DNA of 64,000 nucleotides from Ctenosaura bakeri (taxonomy: Eukaryota; Chordata; Lepidosauria; Squamata; Iguanidae). The notes below the pieces were generated by a model that had not been told where the DNA came from, made no database searches, and saw only the letters and a list, made by a program, of their open reading frames with translations. Location: contig CAOLHI010000392.1 in the NCBI GenBank assembly GCA_948474755.1, positions 124,001-188,000 on the forward strand, in the 5' to 3' direction. Below are positions 12,001 to 24,000 of the stretch, piece after piece. The translations under genes and the position numbers were made by a program. Every line of letters starts with the position of its first letter. The stretch's first letter is position 1.

Positions 12001-15000
12001 GGAATTAAGAAAAATAAAAGAAAATGAAATCCAGAGGTGGAAGAAGCCAAAACAGTCTGCACAATCAACTTGTAGCAAAACACCTCAAAACTGCTGACCA
12101 CAAAAAACATGCCCAAATGCAAAATACTTCTTCCCTTCTTACTTTAAGGTTGTATAGGCAAAGGAACACATTGCTCTGAGAACCTGAAGAATTCTTTAGC
12201 ATTTCTGAACTGTGGCTGAAGTTTAAGATAATGTTGGTAAGGTCTTCTTGACAAGATGGCCCATAAGACTCTGAAACTCTAGGTTACAAACTAGTTTCAG
12301 TTATGTAGGGGCGATCAAGAATTCACAATCAAATTCAGTTAGGCCATTTCCACACTACATTGTTATAGTGCTATTATTCCACTTTCGACATCCGGTGGAA
12401 TTCTGAGGTTTGTAGTTTACTGAGGCCAAAGACATCTCTGGTTGAGAATTCTAAAGGCCCCTCCTTGAACTGCAAACTCTAGGATTCCATAGGATGTTGA
12501 AAGTAGAATAATAGCACTATAACAGCATAGATTGTAGAAATGGCTTTAGTCTTCTTCTGGTATAATGGTTTACCAAAGCAAAAAAATGTCATTTGCCTCA
12601 CCATAAAAATCATGCATCTGACATTAGTTTGTAGCTTATATTCCATTTGACCTCAGCAGCATTTAACAGAAGAGTGGGCAACCTGTTTTCTGATAGAAGC
12701 CATATTCTCTTGGTATTGTTCTGTCTGCGGTCACAATGATGGTGCAAAACCCAATGGTGGTGGTGTTGGGGTCATTCCTATACAAACACTCCTTATCTTT
12801 CCCCTTCCCTCCCTATTTCTTCCTGCCCCCTAGGGGAGGAAAAAAATCACTCTTGCCAGAACTCTGAACCATCTGCCTCCACAGGGCTTTTGAAATCAGG
12901 TCAAAGACCACAAGGAGTTAGGGTGATGGCTGTACGTGACTACAGAGTCATAGGTTGCCCATCTCGACTTACAGGGTTGCTCTCTGTAATATAAACTGGT
13001 ATGGGTGCTGGAGACCACTTCATGTTAGACTAATTAACATAACAATCCGGAACACACAGCTAATTTCCTGAACAGAGTGAATAGCTATGAAATGTCCCCC
13101 ACTCCAACAATTGAGCAATCTGATACCAATATCTCCAAACATGTAAGAAGAAAAGAAAAAAAAAACCCACAATTTTTTAACATGGATATAAAAAGATCTG
13201 ATACATACATCCAAAAATGAGCTATTAGCTACCATCATGCAGGTAACATAGTCCCGTCCCATGTAATCAAATTTTATTGTGGTAAAGCCAATTGCTTCTG
13301 GGACAGCCAGGATAAAGGAAAGAATCCAAATGGCAACAATTTCAACAGCAGTGGTCAAGGGGACTCCAATTCCTTGTACACGACTCCAAGAAGCTACTGC
13401 TCGGTATCTAAAATAAACAGAGAAACATTAAAGTTTCCTTATTGTCTTTATTAAAAACCAACGTTTTAAAGACCTAATATCGACACATTTCAAGATTCTT
13501 TACAACACATTTGTAAGTTGTTTATATGACTACAATAGTAATAAGTAGATTCAAATGACACTGGTAATATTACTGTCATGCAAGTGCATGGCAGAAAGGT
13601 TGCCTGAAACTGACTAATGGCTTTCATTTGATGCACGTTAGATATTGAGATGACAATTCCTTACCACTGCAAGATAGGCAAGGGAACTGTGGAAGAAAAA
13701 AACTCCTAGGAAAATAAATATGCCTCTGGGGACCAAAAGATGCAAATATAGCTACCAAGTCAGCCTTCTCTGGACAGTATACTATAAGAGCCAATCTCTC
13801 TTGTTCGCCAATGCCAAAATAACCTCCTTTTCCCCTCAGAGTCCCTCTCAAAATGGTGAGCAGAAGTGCCATTGCATCACTTCCAATCATCATTTTGAGA
13901 AGGATTCTGATGAAAATGGAAGTATGTAAAGGCAGTGGGATATCTGCTGGGGCTGTGGGAGGTTTCATGCATTTTTGCCATACCTTCCCCACACTGCATT
14001 AAAAATACTTCATTCTTTTCAGAATTCATCTCTAAATGGTCACTACTTCTGGTCACCATTTTCAGAGAGACTATGAAGAAAATGGAAGCATTTGGGTTTG
14101 GATGTTTGTGGGTATTTTTGCTCATTTGGGAGCTTTCTACACAGTTTTTGGCTCAAAGTTGTCCAAAATAACAGAATTCCTACCCCTAAATTGGAGGAGG
14201 TGTGGCATTGGGAGGAGGGTTTGGAGTGTCAAACACGTGGCCCAGGTGCCACTCTTTCACCTTCCCTAGTTCAATGCTGAACCCATTTACTAGATAAAAG
14301 TAATTATTAGGCCTATAGCTTTTGAAATCAACTCACACTTTGGACCTTCTTTGTTTCTTGGTATCTAGAGAAAATGAAAAGATAAAGTCTTTACCTGTCC
14401 ACACTTAGAGCACAGAGATTGAGGACGGTGATTCCCACAGATGCCTTCTGAATAAAAGGGAAGCATCGACAAAGGAACCTCCCCATAAGAGACATTCCAA
14501 AGGGCCACTGAGCATGAAGCTACAAAACAGGTAACAGAAATGAGAAATGCTAAATAATGTCAGAGTGCATGGACACACAGCTGAATTTTACACCTGTTCT
14601 CAGTCCACATCCCATTAAATAAAAAAAAAATTCCAGTTTTGCATATCATCCAGTAAAAAAAGAAAAAAAAATCTTCATCATTTATTTCTTTATTTGATCA
14701 CATTTACACACCCCTTGCAGTGGCCCAAATACCCTAAAGACACCAGATCCTGGCTGGTCTTGGAAGCTAAGCAGGGTCAGCCCTGGTTAGTAAGTACTTG
14801 GATAGGAGACAGCCAATGAATACCAGGTGCTATAAGCTACATTTCAGAGGAGGAAACTGACAACTCTGACTACTCCTTGACTAAGGCAACCCTACAAAGA
14901 CCATGGAATCTCTATAAGTCAACAAGAAACTTGAAGGCATGTATACACATACACACATTCTATGTAAAATGAAAAAAAACAGAATATGGAAAGAAATAAA

Positions 15001-18000
15001 AGTGGCAATAAAAATACAACTTAATCACTGTAACAGAAAGAATCTAAAGTTGGGCAAAGCAGTGATCCAAGATCCCTAGTTAAAATCCTCAGAAAACATC
15101 ATGGTCTTCCCCACCGGCCTTAAAGTTGCAGGTGGTACCACATTTACTTGGAGGAACATTGTATAATCCATCCATCCATCACTTATTTACCAGCAGGTGT
15201 ACTGAGAATGGAATTTTTTTTCCAGCCAGGTCACCCAGTTGTTTTCCAACAGCACATTTGTGGGGCACACTGGTGGGTGACTGTGGGCTGGCCAGTCAGA
15301 TAAATCTCTCTGGACTTGGTTGTCACTTTGGGTTGATCAGGAAAGGCACTCCCACCTGGGCATAAAGGGGAGCAATATGGTGGATGTGAGGGAAGGGATC
15401 TTCTCCCACTCTCTCTTTCTCTGTGTGCTCTGTGTGTGGGAGTTCCTAATAGACATGCTCACAATGGTCCCAACAGCAAACAAAATTGATTGTAAAGGAG
15501 GGAAGAGTGAACGGCCATTCCCTGATCCAGACTAGGTTTTCTAAAATATCATAGACTAAGAATAGATAGTTCACTCCAGATGAATATGTGAAGGCTAGAT
15601 CAGTTGGCCTATGGCCTTGGACAAGAAGAAACCATAGCACAATAAAATCTTTTAAGAATTTTCAGGCATCTGCATTACTATACCTATGACCAACAGGCCT
15701 TTAAACACAACATAGTGTACAGGCTTTTCACAATTTTAAAGCCATATATCTTTTTAGACAAATCTGCAGTGTAAAGTTTAGCACAGCAAAATTCTGTCCA
15801 CATATTTGTAAGCTGAAATCAGAAACCTTGAAGATTTCATGGCTCTGCTTCTGGAATTCATGAAGACTAATCAGACAGCTGCAGCATCTCTTAAATCTTG
15901 ATTTTTCCACTCTGAGATTGTAATGGTAATAAACAAGGTATGGATGCTAAAAACATTCCATTTGGATGATTTCTCTAAACGTCACCAAGCAGGCTTCATT
16001 TTACTTTTTATTTATAATCAATCTGGCAGTGCTCTTGCTGCTTTATAGAGATGCTTCCAACGATCTAAAAGCTGCACAAACACATTTTTAGAATACATAC
16101 ATAGTAAAACTCAGAGGTACAAAATTAATTTCTGATAAAAGTTTTTAGTGACACATATCAGAACATTCTGGGCTACTTTTGGCATTGCTAAAGGTTTCTA
16201 CATAACTAGTTAAGACTTTCGGCTTGATTTCCTTGGAGCAAAAGCCTTCTCCTGTGCTGGAACATATTGTGCTTGTATTAAAATCAATATGAATTTATTG
16301 TTAACTGGCTTTTGACTTCAGGAATATAGCTATGCGGGACAAGACATTTAGCCCAGTGCTTTGTTCCTAGTAATTGCTATCCACAAGGCTGTGGGCATAA
16401 AGAGTAACTGCACTGCTTTTTTCCAGCACTGCTGTTTAGAAGACTTCATATGAGGTTGCTGGAATAGTTAACTGTACGATCCAACACTGGTATTACGTGT
16501 GCAAGGCAGAATTGCAAAAGATTTTTGATCCAATGCCAATTTGCACAACAGGATGTGGGGAGGCTATTTCCATCTACACTGCAGAAGAAGGCATGTCCTC
16601 CTGACTCATGCCTTCAGCTGAGTCTTATCTGGATACAACACTTTTTTGGACTGGCTTTTGCATTTCTGCCTAGCAATAACATTGTTTGCTGAAAAAGAAC
16701 CTTTTTTTCTACAAAAATAATAATATATGAGTTTAGAATTAATTATCACAAATTCCTCCTTCTTCCTGAAGTATGAAGTAAACTGTATGAGAGATGAACT
16801 CTCACTTTAAGGAACTGTCTTGGAGCCAGTTCAAATATTGCTAAGTGGAGTGTTTGATTCATCTGTAGCTGATGCAGAATTTGGGCACAGGGAAGTAGTC
16901 AGACCGCATCTTGGAAAAGTTAGTTATTGGGCTACATTTCTTAGAATTTCCTTGCCAACATTGCTGACGGAGGATTGGAACCCTGGTTCCCAGAGCTACA
17001 GTCCAACATTCAAACCACTATGCTATGCTGGCTGTCAGACAAAATAAGAGCTAGGATCATATTTTCAAGTTTTAGGGGGCTAGAACAGTGGCCATGCTGG
17101 CTGAGGGATTCTCAGAGTTGTAGTCAAAAACAAAACAGAACAGAACAAAACAAAGTAACAAAATAAAATCTTTTCCAGGTTCTGACCTAGACACTCACGT
17201 ATGTGTGCACACATCTTCTCTTTCATCTCCACACCAGTGGCAGTACCTTTGTGTGGTAGTGAGATAAAATGCTTCTGTGAGGTAAGAGGCTATGCTGATG
17301 GCAGCAGTGTTGTTGACAGGGTCTCCTATGTTGGATCGGCTTTTGCTGAGAAGCCAGACTAAATGTGCCAACAGCTACTGTGCACCAGCAGCAGCGGTGG
17401 GTGGGTGAGCAGTGACACTGGTGAAGGATATTTCAAAGACAACAGCAGTAGCATCATAGCTAATGCTTGTTAGTGCTGTGCACAAGGAGGCACGGTAACT
17501 CTCCTTTTGAATATCTGTTACCACAAAAGCTCTGTCATAAGACAATCCAAAATGAAACAAGAGATAGTGTCAGAAGAACAAATTCCCAGGTTGGATGGCA
17601 CTGAACAAACTACTAGGGTACAGCAGAGGACAATTATGGGTAGTGTTGTGGCTAGTGATGCCACTGGACTCAAGGCCAAAGGTTGTTCAGCTGTTGATAT
17701 GCTCAGAGGCAAAAGGAAAGTCTGGGGTTGTATAACACATATTATAGGAATATGGAATGTGAGAAGAATGACTTAAGGGAAGCTAGATATAGTAAAACAA
17801 GAAATGGAACATATAAGCATTTTGGAGTGAGCAAGCTAAAGCAGACATTTTGAGTCAGATAAGTCAGTGTTTTACTAAATCTAAAAAGAAATATGGTGGC
17901 ATTAATAGTGAGGACAGATACAGCAAAAGCAGTCAAAGAATATAATGCAAAGTCTGATCTAATTATATTAATAAGACTTCTGAGAAACCCCATCAATATA

Positions 18001-21000
18001 AACCATAACCCAAATTTATGTTCTAACTAGAGGCAGAAGAAGAAGAAATTGAATGATTCTATACCGGAGTCCAGGAGGAAATTGATCATGCACAAAAACA
18101 GGACTTCTTGTTAATCATAGCTGACTGGAATTCAAAAGCAGGAAACAGACCATATCAAAGACCATAGAAGACTATAGACCATAGACAAAGACTATAGACT
18201 AAGAAAATTTAGCCTAGAATCAAGAAATGAAGCAGGAGACAAACTGATTGAATTTTGTTTTTTTGCAAAACATTCCTCAAGCAACCCAAGAGGTGACTGT
18301 AGAACTGCTAATATCAAAAATCAGCGTAAAGCTAAAGAACACTAAACCATCTATCATGCCAAAATACAACTTTAGGAACATCTCCACAGAATTTAAAGAT
18401 AATGTAAAAAATTGATTCGCACTATTAAGCCTAATTGGCTGGGAACCAGAAGAACTCTAGACTGAAGCCAAGGACACTATCAGGAAGGAATGTCTGCAGT
18501 CAAAAAGAAAGAGAAACATTGTGAGGTCATAGATGAAACTTTTCAAGCAGTTAAGGAGAGATGAAGAGCAAAAGTAAGAAGAGATGGAAATGGCATCAAA
18601 ACCCTGAATGGAACTGTTCAGACACTTATGTGCAGTGACAAGGGAAATACTATAATAATCAATGCACAGAAACAGAAGGTGACAACAATAAAAGGAAGAA
18701 TGGGTGACCTCTTCCACAAGATTTGAGAATTCAAAGGTAAATTTAAACTAAGGGAAGGGATGCCCTATGACCAGAAGGGGAACACATTACATGACCAAGT
18801 ACAACTAAAAAGATAATGGAAAAAGACATTGAAGAACGATGTAAAACAGATGATTCATTCAAGGAAGAACCATTTGAAGATGAACCTACAGTTTTAGAAT
18901 ACAATGTGGAAGCTGCACTCAGAGCACTAAATAAATCACCAAGAACAGATGGCATACCAATAGAGTCGTTTCAGGCTACAGAGACAGAATCTACTCTGGT
19001 TCTAACTAAGAGCTGTCCAAAATACGGAAAACAAAACAATGGCCCCAATATATATTCCAGTCCCCATGAAAAGGGACACCAGAGTTTGCATTAACCACAG
19101 GATGACTGCATTAATTTCCCATGAAAGCAATGAGATACTTAAAATTCGCAACTAGGCCATTTCCACCCTACATCAATATATTGCTATTATTCCACTTTTA
19201 ACATCCTGTGGAATTCTAGGGTTTGTAGTTTACTGAGGCCAGACAGCTCTCTGGCTGAGAATTCTAAATGCCCCTCCCTAAACTGCAAATCCCAGGACTC
19301 CATAGGATGTTGAAAATGGAATAATAGCACTATAACAATGTAGTGCTGAAATGACCAAAGACTTTTACCATACATGGAGAAAGCAATGCCAGATCGCCAA
19401 GCTGGTTTCAGGAAAGGAAGAAACACTAGGGATCATACAGCAAACAAACATTGAATAATGGAGCACATCAAAGAATTTCAGAAGAAAATCAGTCTGTGCT
19501 TTACAGATTATAGCTACAGATTGTGTAGCTCAAGAAAAACTGTGGATCAGTCTTAAAGTAATGGGTGTGCCACAATATTTGATTTTCCTGATGTGCCACC
19601 TGTACTCAGAACAAGAGGCTATCATCAGGACAGAATATGGAGAAATGGAATGATTTCCAGTTGGCAAGGGGGGTCAGGCAAGGCTGCATTTTATTACCCT
19701 ATCTGTTTAACTTGTGTTCATAACACATCATATGCAAAGCAGGATTAGAGTCAGAAAAAGAAGGCATGACAATTGGAGGAAGGAACATCAGCAATGTATG
19801 ATATGTAGATGACACCATAGTACTAGCAGACAATAGCAAAGAATGTTTAAAAATTAATGGAGAAAGTCAAGGAAGAAAGGCAGGTTTACAGGTGAACATT
19901 AAGAAAGCAAAAATAATGACCTTGGCTTAGTCATTAATCAGAATGGAAACTGCACTCAAGAAATCAAAAGTCTAGGACTTTCAAAGGCCATTATGAAGGA
20001 TTTAGACAAGATCCCAAAGCATCAAGATATATCACTGAAAACTAAAGTTAGGCTTGTCCATGCCATTTCCAAGTTCTGTGTATGACTGTGAAAGCCAGAC
20101 AGTGAGGAAAGCTGACAGGAAGAAAATCAACTAATTTGAAATGTGATGCTGGAGAAGAGTTCCGCAGATACTGTGGACTGCTAAAAACACAAATAAATGA
20201 ATCCTGGAGCAAATCAAACCCCAATTCCCCCTAGAAGCCAAGATGATGAAACGGAAACAGTCATACTTTGGACATATCATGAGAAGACATGACTCATTAG
20301 AAAAGACAATAATGCTTAATAAGGTAGAGGGCAGCAAGACAAGAGGAAGGCTGCATTACAGATGGATAGATTCAATCAAAGAAGCCACAGACCTAAGTCT
20401 GTAAGACCTGAGCAGGATTGTAGATGATAGGGTGACACAGAAGTCTTTCATTCATAGGGTCACTATAGTTGAAGTAGACTTGATGGCAGTTAACAACACC
20501 TGCGTATATAATGAAAGAAAGTGACAGAGATGATCTTAAAAAAAGCATCAGTCAATAAGATACAAGTATCTCCCACTGGCTATAGTAGAATCCATGTGGA
20601 ATGAAGTCTGGCCAGGACTGTTTTTATCTGACATTTTATTGAAAAACAAAGCTGAAACCTTGTAAGAGTTCCAGAGCTTCAGTGTGTTGGGACTTAATCT
20701 GTCTTCAAAGAATGCTAAGTGAAAAAAGGGATTTATAACCAGATCCACTGGATTAAGGAAAAAGAGTCACAAGAACCAAAGAAATGCTTCTGTGATAGAT
20801 AGCACGGTTCAGATCAAGGTCTTAGGTAACACAAGTCTGTTTTCCAGCATTAAATATCATCTAAAATATGGAGGTTTATAACTTTCACTATTTAAAAACA
20901 ATGCTTATGCCAGCTAAGGTTTTAGGGTTGACTGGGCCATAAACATAGTAACAGAGCACATATTTTCCTATAAGTCCAATTCTTTGCTTGGTCACCTTCT

Positions 21001-24000
21001 AAAAAAGAAGTTACAGTACTAGAAACCCTTAAAGAGATGCTGCATGCAGGCATAGATAATACTTGGCCAGGCAGACCAATAGCTTGATGCAAGATAGGGC
21101 AGTTTCATGTGTGAGCTAATGCTGTACAACAAAATGGTGAGAACCTGGGGGAAGTTACTTCTTTCAATCATGCTGGCTAGGTGATTCTGTGAGAAATAGC
21201 CCCCAAAGGTAACTTTTCCAAGGTTCAAGGAGAATCTCAGGATTATGGCTGTTAGTGGATTTCGTAAGGCCCAGAAGTTGGAGTTCTGATATCCTGTCCT
21301 AGGGATCAAACTCCATTGAACAGAACAGAACTTACTCCAAGTGTGGAGAAGAACATGAGTTCCATCTAGACCCTAAAGGCACCATCTGATCTTAGAAGCT
21401 AAGCAGGGTCAGCCCTGGCTAGTACTTGGGTGGGAGACTGCTAACAAATACCAGGCGCTGTAGGATATCTTTCAGAGGAAAGAACTGGCAAAACCACCTC
21501 AGAGTATTTCTTGCCTAAGAAAACCCTATAGCCTTTTCCACACTAGACTGTTATAGTGCTATTATTCCATTTTCAACATCCTATGGAATCCTGGGGTTTG
21601 CAGTTTAGGGAGGGGCTGATGGCCCCTCCCTAAACTGCAAACCCCAGGATTCCATAGGACATTGAAACTGGAATAATAGCACTATAACAGTCTAGTGTGG
21701 AAATGGCCTATGAAATTCATGGCTCACTATAAGCTGACAGGTGACTTGAAGGCACATAAACACACACACACAGAATCACATTCACATGCCCATCTCTAAA
21801 AGCTGCTTCCTCACTCTCTCCTTTAGCAATGCTAATCCAAAGAAAACACCCACTAGGACTAACAACTGTCATATCAAGTGGCATCTCGCATGTGTGAATG
21901 GGACATCACTGAATCTATTACTCCGAACACAATTATTTCCAGTGGAGTACATTTTCCCATTCTGCTAAATGATGTACTGTCAAGAAATCAAGCAATCTAC
22001 ATGTATATTTAAACAGGGTCTTGCAACTTGGAAGCGTGTGTATGTGCGTGTGTGCATGCACTATGACTTCCAGAATCTTCAATCATCATGGTCTGTGGGA
22101 AGTTTTAGGAGCTGTAGTCCAATAAGTAATTTCTCCAAGCTCTACAGCATGCATGATGGAAGAAAGTAAAGCAATGGTGCATAGTGTAAACTGTAACATA
22201 TTTTTAAAAGACCTCAGAATGTCAGAACTGTCAATCAATCAATCATATTATTTATGTCCCACCTTCTCCTCAGGATAGGCACTCAAGGTGGCTCAGCCTA
22301 CAGATTTTTATAAATCACATAATAACTGCAGCTGTCATATCTCTGTACATCAGACAAAGAAGTCATAAGCTCTCTCTACAACTAAAAACTCATAGATAAA
22401 AATGAAGCCACAACAGACCATATTGGCATGGGCCAGCAAAGCACAGCATTGTTTTGTCAAGAAGGCTGGGCTTCCTAGCTAAAAACATTCTGTTCAGGAT
22501 CCAATGAAGAGTGGAAGGACTGGAGAAAATGGAGCTCAGCTTTAATATTCTGCTTTGTAATCTAAGACTGGTTCCAGCACTCTCAATAAGCCTGTTTGAG
22601 TCTTGGCCATGAACGCATTGCGTATCAGAATGCCAACACTTCAGTTCTGACAGCTTGGAAGTGCTACTTTCAAACAAAGATCATGTGACTCATAGAAAAT
22701 ATCTTCATTATGGACTGCTGCAGTTTCCTTGGCCAAAGGTCAGAAAGATGAACCTTAGGAATTAGTAAGCCATTTTGCTCTCTTTGTCTTGCACGTCTGC
22801 ATTTTGTGAGCAGCTCAAAACAAGAGGAAAAGGGATCAAGCAGGGAATCAGAGAGCAGAAACACAAGATGTTGACTGCATAAAAAACAGAATACAGTACC
22901 GATACTACTTTTAATGAAAATAAGGAGATAATTATTTAAAAGGTATGCCCATGATCAGACCATTGTTTCATAGTTTTTGTTGTGTGCCTTCAAGTAATTT
23001 CCGCAGGGTTTTCTTGGCAACTTTTGTTCAGAGGTGGCTTGCCTTTGCCATCCTCTGAGGCTGAGAGAGTATGACTTGCCCAAAGCCACCTGGTGGGTTT
23101 CCACAACTGAGCTTTCTTCACTATAATATTATGACAGATAAAGTTTAAAGTCACCAAAAATAATAAGCTTACAGATCAGTCTTGGCTATGAATGTCGTAC
23201 TAACTGAGGAATTTTTCTATATAAAGAAGTATCATGTCACAGAATATTGTATCTTCTACAATGCATTCAACAGATTTCAAAAGAAAAGCAGAGCTGTGTA
23301 AGCAACTTCAGCACCAGATTGGAAGATATTTCTTTGGGAACACTTTTGTTATTTGGATGTTTTTGTTGGTAGTGCCTTCAAGTTGTTTCTGACTTATGGC
23401 AATCCTAATGTGAACATATCACAGTTTTCTTGCCAAGATTTGTTCAGAGGAGGTTTGCCTTTGCCTTCCTATGAGGTTGAGAGCATGTGACTTGCTCAAA
23501 GTGACCCAGAGGGTTTCCATGGCTGAGTAGGGATCTGAACCCTGTTTTAACTCACAGCCCAGTGCTCATACCATTATACCACACTGGCTTTCTGTTTCAT
23601 AGTACTTCTCCATTATTTTATGCACTATAAATATTATATTGATATATTATTTTTGTACTGTTGTACAGTTATTTTGTACAACTTTTTGAGTGCAACATAA
23701 ATATTGATGCTGCACTGGGTGACAAGTCACACTGTTAGCCTCAGAAGAAGACAAATACAAACCTCCTCTGAACAACTCTTCCCAAGAAAACTGTGATAGG
23801 CTCACCTTAGGGTTACTGTAAGTTGGAAACAACTTGAAGGCACACAAAAATGCAAAGGCAGTGGTATTTCTTGATTTTTCTGTTTCAGGCCCAAAAGCAG
23901 CTTGACTGCCCTTGGTTTCTAGCTAACGTGCTTTCTACCATTTGTTGATCAGCCTCAAGTAGGAAAATGTCTTGGGCAGTGACAGTTGATGACTCCCTTA

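Larger units (their letters stand above)
7982..13208 (-). other. EDNRA intron 4
   Basis: 5227 bp. Contains a MITE copy (12342-12545), a second short inverted-repeat element (12671-12967) and a piece of a palindromic repeat near 8755-8870. The rest is AT-rich unique sequence. A 145-codon minus-strand open frame at 11539-11976 has no recognisable domain or splice context and is not called. Confidence 0.8.

Noticed and set aside
14718..14840. 5S rRNA gene
   Set aside because: The 5S-like head is diverged, carries small insertions and continues into a SINE tail, so it is a retroposon.
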